A stretch of DNA of 56,262 nucleotides from UBA995 sp035477115 (lineage in GTDB: Bacteria; Bacillota; Sulfobacillia; UBA995). The translations under genes and the position numbers were made by a program. Shown here one piece after another: positions 17,111 through 28,454 of the stretch (its first letter is position 1; each line of letters starts with the position of its first letter). A model generated the notes under the pieces. It was not told the DNA's origin. It saw nothing but the letters and a program-made list of their open reading frames with translations, and made no database searches. The stretch covers positions 1-56,262 of the forward strand of contig DATIKW010000014.1 in assembly GCA_035477115.1 (NCBI GenBank), in the 5' to 3' direction.

Positions 17111-18358
17111 ATGCGGACGCTATCCCGCCGCAAGGTCGTGCTCGCCCTGCTGGGAATCCTGCTCGTCACCAATCTCGGCACCTACATCCTGGCTGCCGGG
17201 CATGTGCCAATCATCGGTATCCGCTGGGGCAGGGGGTTAGCTGCCCCCCGCGATCTCCCCGAACAGTTCGACCGGCTTGGCTGGACCCTGGAACTGATTC
17301 GGACTGAATTTGTCGACCCCGACCAGGTGGACATGGATCGCCTGGCCGAGGGAGCGATTAGCGGGATGGTCCGTGCCCTGGATGACCCGTACTCGTACTA
17401 CCTCGATCCGGCAGCTTACGAGGACTTCATCCAGCGGACCGAGGGCGAATTCGAGGGTATCGGCGTTGTGGTCGAGTATCGCGATCCCTACACCACTGTG
17501 GTCCATCCCTTCCGCGACAGCCCCGCCGAGCGAGCGGGCATGTGGCCGGGCGACCGGATCATAGCCGTTGACGGCCGGGACGTGAGGGGAGTGCCGCTGG
17601 AAGTAGTGGTCACCTTGATCCGCGGTCCCGCCGGCACGCCGGTGAGCATCACCGCGCTCCGGCGGACGGCGGAAGGCGATCAGCGACTCGAGTTCAACAT
17701 CGTCCGCGGGCGCATCCGCATCAACCCCGCCTACGCTGTGATGCTGGATCCGAAGGCGGGCATCGGTTACCTCCACCTCGCCGGCATCGACCAGCGCACT
17801 CCGGCCCTGGTAGAGCAAGCCTTGGCTGACCTTCGTCGCGAAGGGCTGCGGGGTCTTATCCTTGATTTGCGCAACAACTCCGGAGGACTGCTGGTGGAGA
17901 CGGCCATGGTCGCCGAGCACTTCGTCCCGAGAGGCCGCATCGTCGAGATCCGCTCCCGGGATGGGCAACGAGAGGTATTCGACGCGCGCGGCGATGGACT
18001 GGGACTACCGCTGGTGGTGCTGGTGAACGCTGGTACGGCCAGCGCCGCCGAGATTCTGGCCGGCGCCATTCGCGACCGTGAGGTGGGAACGCTAGTGGGT
18101 ACCCGGACCTTTGGCAAAGGGTCCGTCCAGAGGGCGTACGAACTCGGGGAGGGTACCGCCCTCCGCCTCACGACCGCCCGCTATTATCTGCCGGGGGGCG
18201 CCACCCCTGACCGCGTCGGCGTGGAGCCGGATGTGCTGGTTGAGAACCGGGAGGCGGCAGAAGGTGAGCGGGCGGTCCGGCTGGAAGACCTGAATGACCG
18301 CCGTAACCGGCAGTTGATCGAGGCCGTGAACATCTTGCGGCAGGAACTGGGACGCTAG
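17111..18358 (+). CDS. ctpB: S41 carboxyl-terminal processing protease (CtpB-like)
   Basis: 415 residues with an N-terminal membrane anchor or signal (about 8-30), a PDZ domain at about 110-185 and an S41 serine protease domain. Catalytic residues are S311 in NAGTASAAE, K336 in TFGKGSVQ and Q340. Their spacing equals that of B. subtilis CtpB (S309, K334, Q338, as I remember it). Such proteases act outside the membrane and clip protein C-termini; B. subtilis CtpB takes part in the sigma-K checkpoint of sporulation, and relatives tune wall hydrolases. The order ftsEX, hydrolase factor, ctpB, minJ-like gene agrees with B. subtilis. Confidence 0.92.
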   Translation: MRTLSRRKVVLALLGILLVTNLGTYILAAGHVPIIGIRWGRGLAAPRDLPEQFDRLGWTLELIRTEFVDPDQVDMDRLAEGAISGMVRALDDPYSYYLDPAAYEDFIQRTEGEFEGIGVVVEYRDPYTTVVHPFRDSPAERAGMWPGDRIIAVDGRDVRGVPLEVVVTLIRGPAGTPVSITALRRTAEGDQRLEFNIVRGRIRINPAYAVMLDPKAGIGYLHLAGIDQRTPALVEQALADLRREGLRGLILDLRNNSGGLLVETAMVAEHFVPRGRIVEIRSRDGQREVFDARGDGLGLPLVVLVNAGTASAAEILAGAIRDREVGTLVGTRTFGKGSVQRAYELGEGTALRLTTARYYLPGGATPDRVGVEPDVLVENREAAEGERAVRLEDLNDRRNRQLIEAVNILRQELGR

Positions 18359-18376
18359 ACCCGGGGAGGTCGGCCG

Positions 18377-19642
18377 ATGTTCCCGTTCCTCGATATTGCG
18401 AGGGCCATATTGGCCCTGATCCCGGATATGATGTTCAATCCAATGTCGCCTCGTTTCTTCCTGTTCTGGTTGTTCGTACTGGCCGTATCTTTGCAGTATC
18501 GGCGGATCGCCGCCAACGAGCAGCGATTGCTCGGCCAGGTCAAGAACCGACCGTTCCCCCAGACGGTTCACGCGGTCGTCCAAGGATTGCTGGCCGGGAT
18601 CGCCGGCAGCTTCCTGCTGGTCTTCGTGGGGGTGACCTTCACTCCGGGGGCCCAGCTCGGCTATCTGATCCTCCTGGCGATGCTCCTGATGCTGGTGAGC
18701 CCTCGCCTGATCTGCCTGGCCTACGCCGGGGGACTGGCGTCGCTCAGCAGCCTGGCCTTCGGCTTTCCGGCCGTGGATGTGGCCGCCCTGATGGCCATGG
18801 TTGCCATCTTGCACCTGATGGAGAGCCTGCTCATCACGCTAACCGGGTTTCGTACCGCCACCCCGGCTTTCATCCGTACTCAGCGCCGGGAGGTGGTGGG
18901 GGGGTTCAGCCTGCAGCGGTTCTGGCCGATCCCTTTTGTCGTGCTGCTGCTCGGGGCGGCGCCCCGGGAAATTGTCGACCAAGGGATTCGCATGCCGGAA
19001 TGGTGGCCCTTGATCCCCGTCGCTCCCCGGCTCCTCGAAGATCCGGCCATGATGTTCCAGATGCTGCCGGTCATCGCGGTCATGGGCTATGGCGACCTCG
19101 CCGTCAGCCGTTCGCCGGTGCAGCGCAGCCGAGAGACCGGCAAGTATCTCGCCCTATACAGCCTGGTCCTGCTGGGACTGGCCTTGCTTGGGGGGAGGCA
19201 TGCGCTATTTCTGTGGTCGGCGGCCATCGCTGCCATTGTCGGCCATGAACTGGTGGTCCGGCGCGGCGGGCGGGCGGAACTCGGCCGGCCGGCCTGGTTG
19301 AAGAGCCTTCCCGGCCAATTGACTATCCTGGATGTGATGCCGGGACTGCCCGCCGATCGTGCGGGCTTGCGTACCGGAGACGTAGTACGTACGGTCAACG
19401 GCCATGCAGTGGGTTCGCGGACTGAGTTCAGCTCGGCCCTGGAGCAGGCTGGGCCGGTCATCGAACTCGGATTAGAGCGGCTGGGCGGGCCGGTGACCGT
19501 CATCATCGCCGGCCCCATTTGGACCGACCGCCGGCTCGGCCTCCTCTTGGCGCCGGAACCGGGCGACCTGCCGCAGATGGAGATAGGGCGCCCGGGCATC
19601 CTCGCCGCCTTCGTTCGGAGGTTGCTTGGCCGCAGGAGATAG
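18377..19642 (+). CDS. MinJ-like polytopic membrane protein with C-terminal PDZ domain
   Basis: 421 residues from ATG 18377 with GGGGAGGT upstream. Six to eight hydrophobic helices occupy about residues 1-300. Residues about 310-390 form a PDZ domain (ILDVMPGLPADRAGLRTGDV, then VRTVNGHAV). In B. subtilis the protein at this place, MinJ, bridges DivIVA and MinD to position division; this one has the same architecture and the same neighbours, so I call it MinJ-like. Sequence identity cannot be judged without alignment. It lies 18 nt after ctpB. Confidence 0.75.
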   Translation: MFPFLDIARAILALIPDMMFNPMSPRFFLFWLFVLAVSLQYRRIAANEQRLLGQVKNRPFPQTVHAVVQGLLAGIAGSFLLVFVGVTFTPGAQLGYLILLAMLLMLVSPRLICLAYAGGLASLSSLAFGFPAVDVAALMAMVAILHLMESLLITLTGFRTATPAFIRTQRREVVGGFSLQRFWPIPFVVLLLGAAPREIVDQGIRMPEWWPLIPVAPRLLEDPAMMFQMLPVIAVMGYGDLAVSRSPVQRSRETGKYLALYSLVLLGLALLGGRHALFLWSAAIAAIVGHELVVRRGGRAELGRPAWLKSLPGQLTILDVMPGLPADRAGLRTGDVVRTVNGHAVGSRTEFSSALEQAGPVIELGLERLGGPVTVIIAGPIWTDRRLGLLLAPEPGDLPQMEIGRPGILAAFVRRLLGRRR

Positions 19643-19670
19643 CGTCAGGCCAGGCAGGAAGGTTGTTGTA

Positions 19671-19698
19671 CAGGATTCCTGCAGGGGCGGGTTCGGGA
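19671..19698. repeat. Short palindrome next to a half-copy of the 39.8-kb repeat
   Basis: CAGGA-T-TCCTG at 19671-19681 is a small palindrome. It is followed at 19683-19696 by AGGGGCGGGTTCGG, a 14-nt exact match to one arm of the large palindrome at 39777-39811. It sits in the 75-nt gap before the acyl-CoA synthetase gene. It may be a decayed copy of that repeat, or coincidence in G+C-rich DNA. Confidence 0.3.
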
Positions 19699-19717
19699 CG
19701 CAAGCGAGGTGACCGCC

Positions 19718-21844
19718 TTGGACCCGTTCTTCACCCCCCGGGGATGCGCGGTGGTCGGTGCGTCTCGCGACCCTGCCAAGCCGGGCCATCAGGTGCTCCG
19801 CAATCTGCGCGTGGTAGGTCACCCTGGGCCCGTGTACCCGGTCAATCCCCGGGAACGAGAAGTCGAGGGATGGGAGTGTTACCCTGACCTCGTCTCCATT
19901 CCCGGTCCGCTCGACCTGGTGGTGCTGTGCCTTCCGGCAACCACCATCCCGTCCGTGCTGGAGGATGTGCGGCGCCGCCGCCGGGACAGGCAGGACGTCC
20001 GCGCGATCATCACCACGGCCGGCGGTTACGCCGAGACCGGCACTCCCGAAGGCCGGGCCCGCCAGGCCGAACTCGAGACGTTCTGCCGCGAACGGCAGGT
20101 CCTACATCTCGGCCCCAACTGCATCGGCGTCATCGACACCCACAATCGAATGGATACGACGTTCCTCCTCGGCACCGCTCATCAACCCGGCGGCATCAGC
20201 TTTCTCTCCCAGAGCGGGGCATTCGGGGCCTGGATTCTTCAGAGCTGGTCCTCCCGCCCTCGCCCGACGGGGTTCAATCGTTTTGTCAGCCTGGGCAACA
20301 TGGTCGGAGTAGACCTGGTGCAGGCCATCACCTACCTTGGTCAAGATGAGCACACGCGCGTGATCGGGATGTACCTCGAGGGTTACCCCGACGCGCGGAA
20401 TCTGCTGTTGACGGCCGCCCGGGTTGCCCAGACCAAGCCGGTGGTCGTCCTGAAGGTCGGAGTGACGGCGGCCGGGCGCCAGGCGGCATGTTCGCACACC
20501 GGGGCCCTCGCCGGGGAAGACGCGCTATATGATGGAGCCTTCCGCCAATATGGGCTGACTCGGGTGAAGACGGTCGAGGAACTCCTCGATACTCTCCAGG
20601 CTTCGGACACCTTGCCCTCGCCGGCCGGCAACCGGGTGTTCCTGATGACCCACGCCGGTGGACCGGGAGTGTACGCGACCGATGCGCTGGCCGCCCTGCC
20701 CGAGATCGAGCCCGCGCGGGTGGCCGACAGCACGCGGCAAGCGCTGGTGGACCTCCTGCCACCGTTCTCCGCCGTATGCCGGCCGGAGGGCCATCTCGAC
20801 ATGACGGCGTCGGGCACGGCCACGCAACACGCCATGGCCTTGGAACTGCTGCTCGCTGACGCGGGCGTGGACGCCGTGTTCCTCCTCGACTTGCCCACGC
20901 TGTTCCTGTCGGCGGAGGAGCTAGCGGATCACCTGCTCGAGGCCTATCGTCGCGCCTCCTCCCGCCAGCCCTCTCCTAAACCCTTCTTACCCTGCTTGAT
21001 GGCGGGGAAGTGGGTGGCCGAAGGGCGGCGCCGCCTGGAGGAGGCGGGGATCCCCACTTTCGAGACGCCCGACCGGGCGGCCCGCGCTTTCGCCAACTTG
21101 CTGCGCTACCGCAAGCTCCGAGCAGCCGGCGGTATGGCCCTCACCCTGCCCGTCCCCGCTGGGGGTGGAGGGGCCGGCAAGAGACAGACCTTGACCGAGC
21201 CCGAAGTATACCGGATGATTGCGGCCGAAGATATCCCCATTGCGCCCTGGCGGCCGGTCCGTAATTCAGCCGAGGCGGTGGTCGCCGCGACCGAACTGGG
21301 GTGGCCGGTAGCGCTCAAACTGGCGTCCCCCGACCTCCCCCACAAGTCGGAAGCGGGGGCGGTGATCCTGAACCTGGCGCAGGCCGATGACGTCCGCGCC
21401 GCCTGGGAGCGGGCGGTAGCCGCCGCCCGGGCCTACCGTCCCGGCCTCCGCATCAGCGGGGGGCTGGTCCAGCGAATGGCACGGGGCCGGGAATTCATCG
21501 TCGGGGGACTTCGCGATCCGCAGTTCGGGCCGGTGATCATGGTCGGCGCCGGAGGCTTGTTGGCCGAAATCATGCGGGACGTGGCCTGGCGACTGGCACC
21601 CGTGGACGAGGGCATGGCCATGACCATGATCGGCGAACTCAAGGCCGCGTCGCTGCTCGAGGGGGTTCGTGGTGGTCCTCCCGCGGACCGGGCGGCCCTG
21701 GCGCGGCTGGTGGCCGCCGTGTCCCGCCGGCTGGCCTCCACCCCTGATCTGGTGGAACTCGACTTGAACCCGGTGATGGTGGGAGCGGCCGGCGCCGGCT
21801 GTCAAGTGGTCGATGCTCTGGCCGTCAGACTCAATCCCGAGTAG
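19718..21844 (+). CDS. Single-chain ADP-forming acetate/acyl-CoA synthetase
   Basis: About 708 residues from TTG 19718, which has AGGTGA 6 nt before it; GTG 19709 is an in-frame alternative. The reaction is acyl-CoA + ADP + Pi to acid + CoA + ATP. Domain order: CoA-binding Rossmann domain (RGCAVVGASRDPAKPGHQV), succinyl-CoA-ligase-like domains with the phosphohistidine motif CSHTGALAG (H260), then a C-terminal ATP-grasp domain (GWPVALKLASPDLPHKSEAG). In archaea alpha and beta parts are often separate; here they are fused. It lets fermenters gain ATP from acyl-CoA. A link to acetyl-CoA from the ornithine operon in this window is possible but inferred. It interrupts the minJ-uvrB neighbourhood. 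Confidence 0.9.
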   Translation: MDPFFTPRGCAVVGASRDPAKPGHQVLRNLRVVGHPGPVYPVNPREREVEGWECYPDLVSIPGPLDLVVLCLPATTIPSVLEDVRRRRRDRQDVRAIITTAGGYAETGTPEGRARQAELETFCRERQVLHLGPNCIGVIDTHNRMDTTFLLGTAHQPGGISFLSQSGAFGAWILQSWSSRPRPTGFNRFVSLGNMVGVDLVQAITYLGQDEHTRVIGMYLEGYPDARNLLLTAARVAQTKPVVVLKVGVTAAGRQAACSHTGALAGEDALYDGAFRQYGLTRVKTVEELLDTLQASDTLPSPAGNRVFLMTHAGGPGVYATDALAALPEIEPARVADSTRQALVDLLPPFSAVCRPEGHLDMTASGTATQHAMALELLLADAGVDAVFLLDLPTLFLSAEELADHLLEAYRRASSRQPSPKPFLPCLMAGKWVAEGRRRLEEAGIPTFETPDRAARAFANLLRYRKLRAAGGMALTLPVPAGGGGAGKRQTLTEPEVYRMIAAEDIPIAPWRPVRNSAEAVVAATELGWPVALKLASPDLPHKSEAGAVILNLAQADDVRAAWERAVAAARAYRPGLRISGGLVQRMARGREFIVGGLRDPQFGPVIMVGAGGLLAEIMRDVAWRLAPVDEGMAMTMIGELKAASLLEGVRGGPPADRAALARLVAAVSRRLASTPDLVELDLNPVMVGAAGAGCQVVDALAVRLNPE

Positions 21845-21867
21845 GGGACCCGTGCACCGGACCCCGG

Positions 21868-21879
21868 GAACATATGTTC
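21868..21879. promoter_or_regulatory. LexA (DinR) SOS box upstream of uvrB
   Basis: GAACATATGTTC is a perfect palindrome and matches the B. subtilis-type SOS consensus GAAC-N4-GTTC, including the ATAT centre. It overlaps the -35 region of the uvrB promoter, so LexA binding would block RNA polymerase. Confidence 0.9.
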
Positions 21880-21906
21880 GCCATCAGTCTCCGGATGTGT
21901 TATAAT
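21878..21906 (+). promoter_or_regulatory. uvrB promoter with extended -10
   Basis: TATAAT at 21901-21906 is preceded by TG-T, making an extended -10. The hexamer 17 nt upstream (21878-21883, TTCGCC) is a weak -35 that lies in the LexA box. The start site would be near 21913, leaving a leader of about 34 nt. Confidence 0.75.
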
Positions 21907-21946
21907 CACTGCGGACGCATCGGCATCCTCGCTCAAGGTGGCTTTC

Positions 21947-23950
<2,004 letters not shown>

Positions 23951-23952
23951 GT

Positions 23953-26796
23953 TTGCCGAGCAACATCGTCATCCGCGGAGCGCGGCAGCACAATCTCAAG
24001 GACATCGATCTGGAGTTGCCCCGAAACTGCTTGATCGTGATCACCGGGCTGTCCGGCTCGGGCAAGAGTTCGCTGGCCCTGGATACCATCTATGCCGAGG
24101 GGCAGCGCCGCTACGTGGAGTCGTTGTCCGCCTACGCGCGGCAGTTCCTCGGCCAGATGGACAAACCCGATGTCGATCACATAGAGGGCCTGTCCCCGGC
24201 CATCTGCATCGACCAGCGCACCGCCGGGCGGAATCCCCGCTCGACCGTGGCGACGGTGACCGAGATCTACGATTACCTGCGACTGCTGTTCGCGAGGATC
24301 GGCAGGCCTCACTGCCCGAGGTGCGGCCGGCCGATCGCCCAGCAGACGGTGGACCAGGTGGTGGACCAGCTTCTGGCCCTGCCGGCGGGGAGCCGGGTCA
24401 ATCTGCTGGCGCCGCTGGTGAGAGGACGCAAGGGCGAGCACGAGAAGGTCCTGGAAGACATCAAACGGGGCGGCTACGTCCGGGTGCGGATTGACGGGCA
24501 AGTGGTGGAGACCTCGGAAGTATCGCGCCTGGAAAAGAGCAAGAAGCATACCATCGAGGTCATGGTGGACCGGGTGGTGATCCGCGAAGGCTTGCGGTCG
24601 CGTCTGGCCGACTCGGTGGAGGCGGCCATGCGGCTTTCGGGCGGACTGGTGGTGGCGGATACCGGCGGCGGCGACATTATGTTCAGCCAGCAGTTCGCGT
24701 GTGCGGAGTGCGGCATCAGCCTGGAAGAGCTGTCTCCCAGGATGTTCTCGTTCAACAGCCCCTATGGTGCCTGCCCCAGCTGCCACGGCCTGGGAACACG
24801 GATGGAAATCGACCCGGAGCTGATCATCCCCGATCGTTCCCGGTCCCTCGATGATGGGGCGGTCGTCCCCTGGAGTCGGGGCACCAGCACCTACTATCAG
24901 CAACTGCTGGAGGCCGCGGCCGCCCACCACGGGATCCCCACGGACCGGCCGGTGTCCGAAATCGATCCGCGCATGGTAGACATCATCCTCCGCGGGTCAG
25001 GAAAGGAACTGATCCGCTTTCGGTATGTCAACCCCCACGGCCGCACGCGTCAATGGCAGGTCACTTTCGGCGGTGTCATCGCCAACCTGGAGCGCCGCTA
25101 TCGCGAAACCCACAGCGAAGCGGCCCGGCTGGAGATCGAGGAGTACATGAGCACCACCCCTTGTCCGGCCTGCAATGGCGCCCGCTTGAAGCCGGAAAGC
25201 CTGGCCGTGCAGGTCGGAGGACGCTCGATTGCCGCCGTGACTTCCCTGGCGGTGGAGACGGCCCGCCGCTTCTTCGCCGACCTCGAGTTGAACGAGCGGG
25301 AGCGCCTCATCGCCCGACAGGTGCTGAAGGAGATCGGCGCCCGTCTCGGCTTCCTACAGGATGTCGGTCTGGGTTATCTCACCCTGGACCGGCCGGCGGG
25401 GACGCTGGCCGGCGGCGAGGCCCAGCGGATCCGCCTCGCCACCCAGATCGGTTCCAGCCTGGTAGGCGTCCTCTACATCCTGGATGAGCCGAGCGTGGGG
25501 CTGCACCAGCGGGACAACCTGCGGCTCCTGGACACGCTGCGGGCGCTGCGGGATCTCGGGAATACGGTCATCGTCGTCGAACACGATGAAGAGACGATCC
25601 GGACCGCCGACCACGTCGTCGACATCGGTCCGGGTGCCGGTGAACATGGCGGCAGGGTGGTTGCTCAGGGGAACCTCTCCGACATTCTGGCTTGTCCCGC
25701 GTCGCTCACCGGGCAGTATCTATCGGGTAGCCGGCGGATACCCGTCCCGTCTTCCCGCCGCCAGCCCGGCACCAAGTCCCTGGTTGTGCGAGGAGCGCGC
25801 CACCATAACCTGCAACATCTGGACGTACGGATACCGCTGGGACTGCTGGTGGCCGTAACCGGGGTAAGTGGCAGCGGCAAGTCGACGCTGGTCAACGAGA
25901 TCCTGTATCGCCGACTCGCTCAGGTCTTGAACGGAGCCCGCGCCCGCCCCGGGGATCACGAAGCGGTGGAGGGAGTCGAGCACCTCGACAAGGCCATCGA
26001 CATCGACCAATCCCCTATCGGGCGGACCCCTCGCTCCAATCCTGCCACCTACACGGGAGCTTTCGACTACATCCGGGAAGCATTCGCCCAGACGCCGGAG
26101 GCCCGGGCCCGCGGCTACCGGCCGGGTCGATTCTCCTTCAACGTGCGGGGCGGCCGGTGCGAGGCTTGCCGGGGGGACGGGATCATCAAGATCGAGATGC
26201 ACTTCTTGCCCGATGTGTACGTGCCTTGTGAAATGTGCAAGGGCCGCCGCTACAACCGGGAGACCCTGGAGATCCGCTACCGCGGTCGTACCACCGCCGA
26301 GGTGCTGGAGATGACGGTGGACGAGGCGCTGGAGTTCTTCCTGCCCATTCCCCGCATCCGCCGCAAGCTGCAGACCCTCCAGGATGTCGGCCTGGGCTAC
26401 ATCCGGCTGGGCCAACCTGCCACCACCTTGTCGGGAGGAGAAGCCCAGCGCGTCAAGCTCGCCACCGAGCTGTCGCGCCGTTCCAACGGCAAGACCTTGT
26501 ACATCCTGGATGAGCCGACTACCGGGCTGCACCTGGCGGACATCGAGCGGTTGCTGGAGGTGCTGGGGCGCCTGGTGGACGCCGGCGATACCGTATTGGT
26601 CATCGAACATAATCTCGAAGTCATCGCCTGCGCCGACTGGGTGATCGATCTCGGCCCCGAGGGCGGGGATGCCGGCGGCCGCGTGATCGCCGAGGGCCCT
26701 CCGGAACAGGTGGCGGTCACCCCCGGGTCGCACACCGGGCGCTTCCTGCGGGAGCGACTGGCCCGCCGAGAGACGAGGACGGTGAGTCCGGTTTGA
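23953..26796 (+). CDS. uvrA: Excinuclease ABC subunit A
   Basis: 947 residues from TTG 23953, with AAGGAG overlapping the end of uvrB. UvrA is the DNA-damage-sensing dimeric ABC ATPase that loads UvrB. Two ATPase modules are seen: Walker A GLSGSGKSSL and GVSGSGKSTL, and two signature motifs, LAGGEAQRIRLATQIG and LSGGEAQRVKLATELS. Zinc-finger cysteines are present in the first half (CPRC; CAEC with CPSC) and in the second half (CEAC with CEMC). The stop overlaps the uvrC TTG start. Confidence 0.98.
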   Translation: MPSNIVIRGARQHNLKDIDLELPRNCLIVITGLSGSGKSSLALDTIYAEGQRRYVESLSAYARQFLGQMDKPDVDHIEGLSPAICIDQRTAGRNPRSTVATVTEIYDYLRLLFARIGRPHCPRCGRPIAQQTVDQVVDQLLALPAGSRVNLLAPLVRGRKGEHEKVLEDIKRGGYVRVRIDGQVVETSEVSRLEKSKKHTIEVMVDRVVIREGLRSRLADSVEAAMRLSGGLVVADTGGGDIMFSQQFACAECGISLEELSPRMFSFNSPYGACPSCHGLGTRMEIDPELIIPDRSRSLDDGAVVPWSRGTSTYYQQLLEAAAAHHGIPTDRPVSEIDPRMVDIILRGSGKELIRFRYVNPHGRTRQWQVTFGGVIANLERRYRETHSEAARLEIEEYMSTTPCPACNGARLKPESLAVQVGGRSIAAVTSLAVETARRFFADLELNERERLIARQVLKEIGARLGFLQDVGLGYLTLDRPAGTLAGGEAQRIRLATQIGSSLVGVLYILDEPSVGLHQRDNLRLLDTLRALRDLGNTVIVVEHDEETIRTADHVVDIGPGAGEHGGRVVAQGNLSDILACPASLTGQYLSGSRRIPVPSSRRQPGTKSLVVRGARHHNLQHLDVRIPLGLLVAVTGVSGSGKSTLVNEILYRRLAQVLNGARARPGDHEAVEGVEHLDKAIDIDQSPIGRTPRSNPATYTGAFDYIREAFAQTPEARARGYRPGRFSFNVRGGRCEACRGDGIIKIEMHFLPDVYVPCEMCKGRRYNRETLEIRYRGRTTAEVLEMTVDEALEFFLPIPRIRRKLQTLQDVGLGYIRLGQPATTLSGGEAQRVKLATELSRRSNGKTLYILDEPTTGLHLADIERLLEVLGRLVDAGDTVLVIEHNLEVIACADWVIDLGPEGGDAGGRVIAEGPPEQVAVTPGSHTGRFLRERLARRETRTVSPV

Positions 26797-28454
26797 CGGC
26801 CGACCTGCGCGAGCAAGCAGGTTCGCTGCCCGACGGGCCGGGGGTATACCTGTTTCGGGATGCCCAGGGACGTCCGATTTACGTGGGCAAAGCCGCTTCG
26901 CTCCGCGATCGGGTTCGCAGTTACTTCCAGAAGGGGCTGGGGTCCAGGACCGCCCTGATGATGTCGCGAGCGGTCGATCTTGAGTTCATCACCACCGACT
27001 CCGAGGTTGAAGCGCTCATCCTCGAGAGCAACCTGGTCAAGCAGCACCGGCCGGACTTCAACATCCGCCTGCGCGACGACAAACACTTCCCTTACCTGCG
27101 GGTGGCCCTGGACGAGCAGTGGCCCGCGGTGACCGTGGTCCGCGGGATGCAGCGGGACGGGGCGCGCTACTTCGGCCCCTACACCCGTGCCCAGGCCCTG
27201 ACGGCGACCTTGAAGGCCATTCGCCGCATCTTCCCCTTTCGTACCTGCGGCGACCATCGGTTGGCCACGGCTCGCCGCCCCTGTCTGCATCACGATCTCG
27301 GCCGGTGTCCCGCGCCCTGCGCCGGCAAGGTGGTACGCGAGGACTATCTGGCCAATCTGCGCGAGTTATGCCTCTTTCTCGATGGCCGCGGCGATCACGT
27401 GCTGCGGCGGCTGCGGGAGCGGATGGAACTGGCAGCTGACTCCCTGAAGTTCGAGCGCGCGGCCGAACTCCGCGATCAGCTCCGAGCGCTGGAGCAGGTG
27501 GTGGAGCGACAGAAGATGATATTCACCACCCAGGAAGACCTCGACGCGCTCGGCCTCGAGGTCGCGGGCCATGAGGCTTGCGTTCAGGTATTCCTCGTGC
27601 GGGAAGGCAAACTGGTGGGCCGGGAGAGCTTCCTGCTCACGGTGGCCGACAGCTCGCCGCCGGAGATCGTGGCCGCGTTTCTCAAACAGCACTACGGAGC
27701 CGTCGCCGTCGCCCCGCCGCCGCTGATCCTGGTGCCGGCCGTGCCGGCTCCGGCCGAACGGGGCCCGATCGAAAGCTGGCTCCGGGGTCTGCGCGGCGCG
27801 AAAGTGCGGGTGGTCCGGCCGCTGCGCGGCGCCAAGCGCGGCCTCGTCGATCTGGCGACGGCCAACGCTCGCCTGGCGCTCGCCGAGGCCGGGGTGACGG
27901 CCCGCTGGGAAGAGCAACTCACCGCGGGAGCGCTGCGGGAAATCGGTGATATCCTGGGACTTGGGCAAGCGCCCCACCGCATCGAGGCTTTCGACGTGTC
28001 GGGCTTCCATGGCCAGGAGACGGTGGCGTCCCGGGTAGTGTTCGAAGGCGGCCGGCCCTTCAAGGCAGGCTACCGCCGCTATCGCCTGTCCGAATCGCGC
28101 GGCCGCGACGACTGCTTCATGCTCCAGGAGGTGCTGCACCGGCGTTTCCGCCGGGGGGAAGCGCCTCCCGACCTGGTACTGGTGGATGGCGGGAAGGGGC
28201 AACTCGGCGCAGCCCGAGAGGTCCTCGCCCACCTGGGGTTGGACCGCCTGCCGGTGATCGCCCTGGCCAAGGAGCACGAGCATCTGTTCGTGCCCGATCG
28301 ACCCGAACCGATCGCGCTGCCGGATGCGTCGCCGGCGCTGCGCCTCATCCGGCAGATGCGCGATGAAGCCCATCGTTTCGCCGTCACCTATCACCGAGCA
28401 CTGCGCCGCCGCCGATCGCTGGGTCCGGCGGCCAAAGGAGGACGTCGTTCATGA
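26793..28454 (+). CDS. uvrC: Excinuclease ABC subunit C, lacking the C-terminal HhH domain
   Basis: 553 residues from TTG 26793 (TTGA overlap with uvrA). UvrC makes both cuts around a lesion. Present: the GIY-YIG nuclease domain (GVYLFRDAQGRPIYVGKAAS) for the 3' cut, a Cys-rich segment, a UVR motif (KFERAAELRDQLRALEQV) and the RNase H-like domain (RIEAFDVSGFHGQETVAS, LVLVDGGKGQLGAA) for the 5' cut. After RDEAHRFAVTYHRALR the chain ends within about 16 residues, at the point where UvrC normally continues into a tandem helix-hairpin-helix DNA-binding domain of about 50-60 residues. The ogt ATG overlaps the stop, so the domain is not merely displaced by a nearby frameshift. Confidence 0.95.
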   Translation: MTADLREQAGSLPDGPGVYLFRDAQGRPIYVGKAASLRDRVRSYFQKGLGSRTALMMSRAVDLEFITTDSEVEALILESNLVKQHRPDFNIRLRDDKHFPYLRVALDEQWPAVTVVRGMQRDGARYFGPYTRAQALTATLKAIRRIFPFRTCGDHRLATARRPCLHHDLGRCPAPCAGKVVREDYLANLRELCLFLDGRGDHVLRRLRERMELAADSLKFERAAELRDQLRALEQVVERQKMIFTTQEDLDALGLEVAGHEACVQVFLVREGKLVGRESFLLTVADSSPPEIVAAFLKQHYGAVAVAPPPLILVPAVPAPAERGPIESWLRGLRGAKVRVVRPLRGAKRGLVDLATANARLALAEAGVTARWEEQLTAGALREIGDILGLGQAPHRIEAFDVSGFHGQETVASRVVFEGGRPFKAGYRRYRLSESRGRDDCFMLQEVLHRRFRRGEAPPDLVLVDGGKGQLGAAREVLAHLGLDRLPVIALAKEHEHLFVPDRPEPIALPDASPALRLIRQMRDEAHRFAVTYHRALRRRRSLGPAAKGGRRS

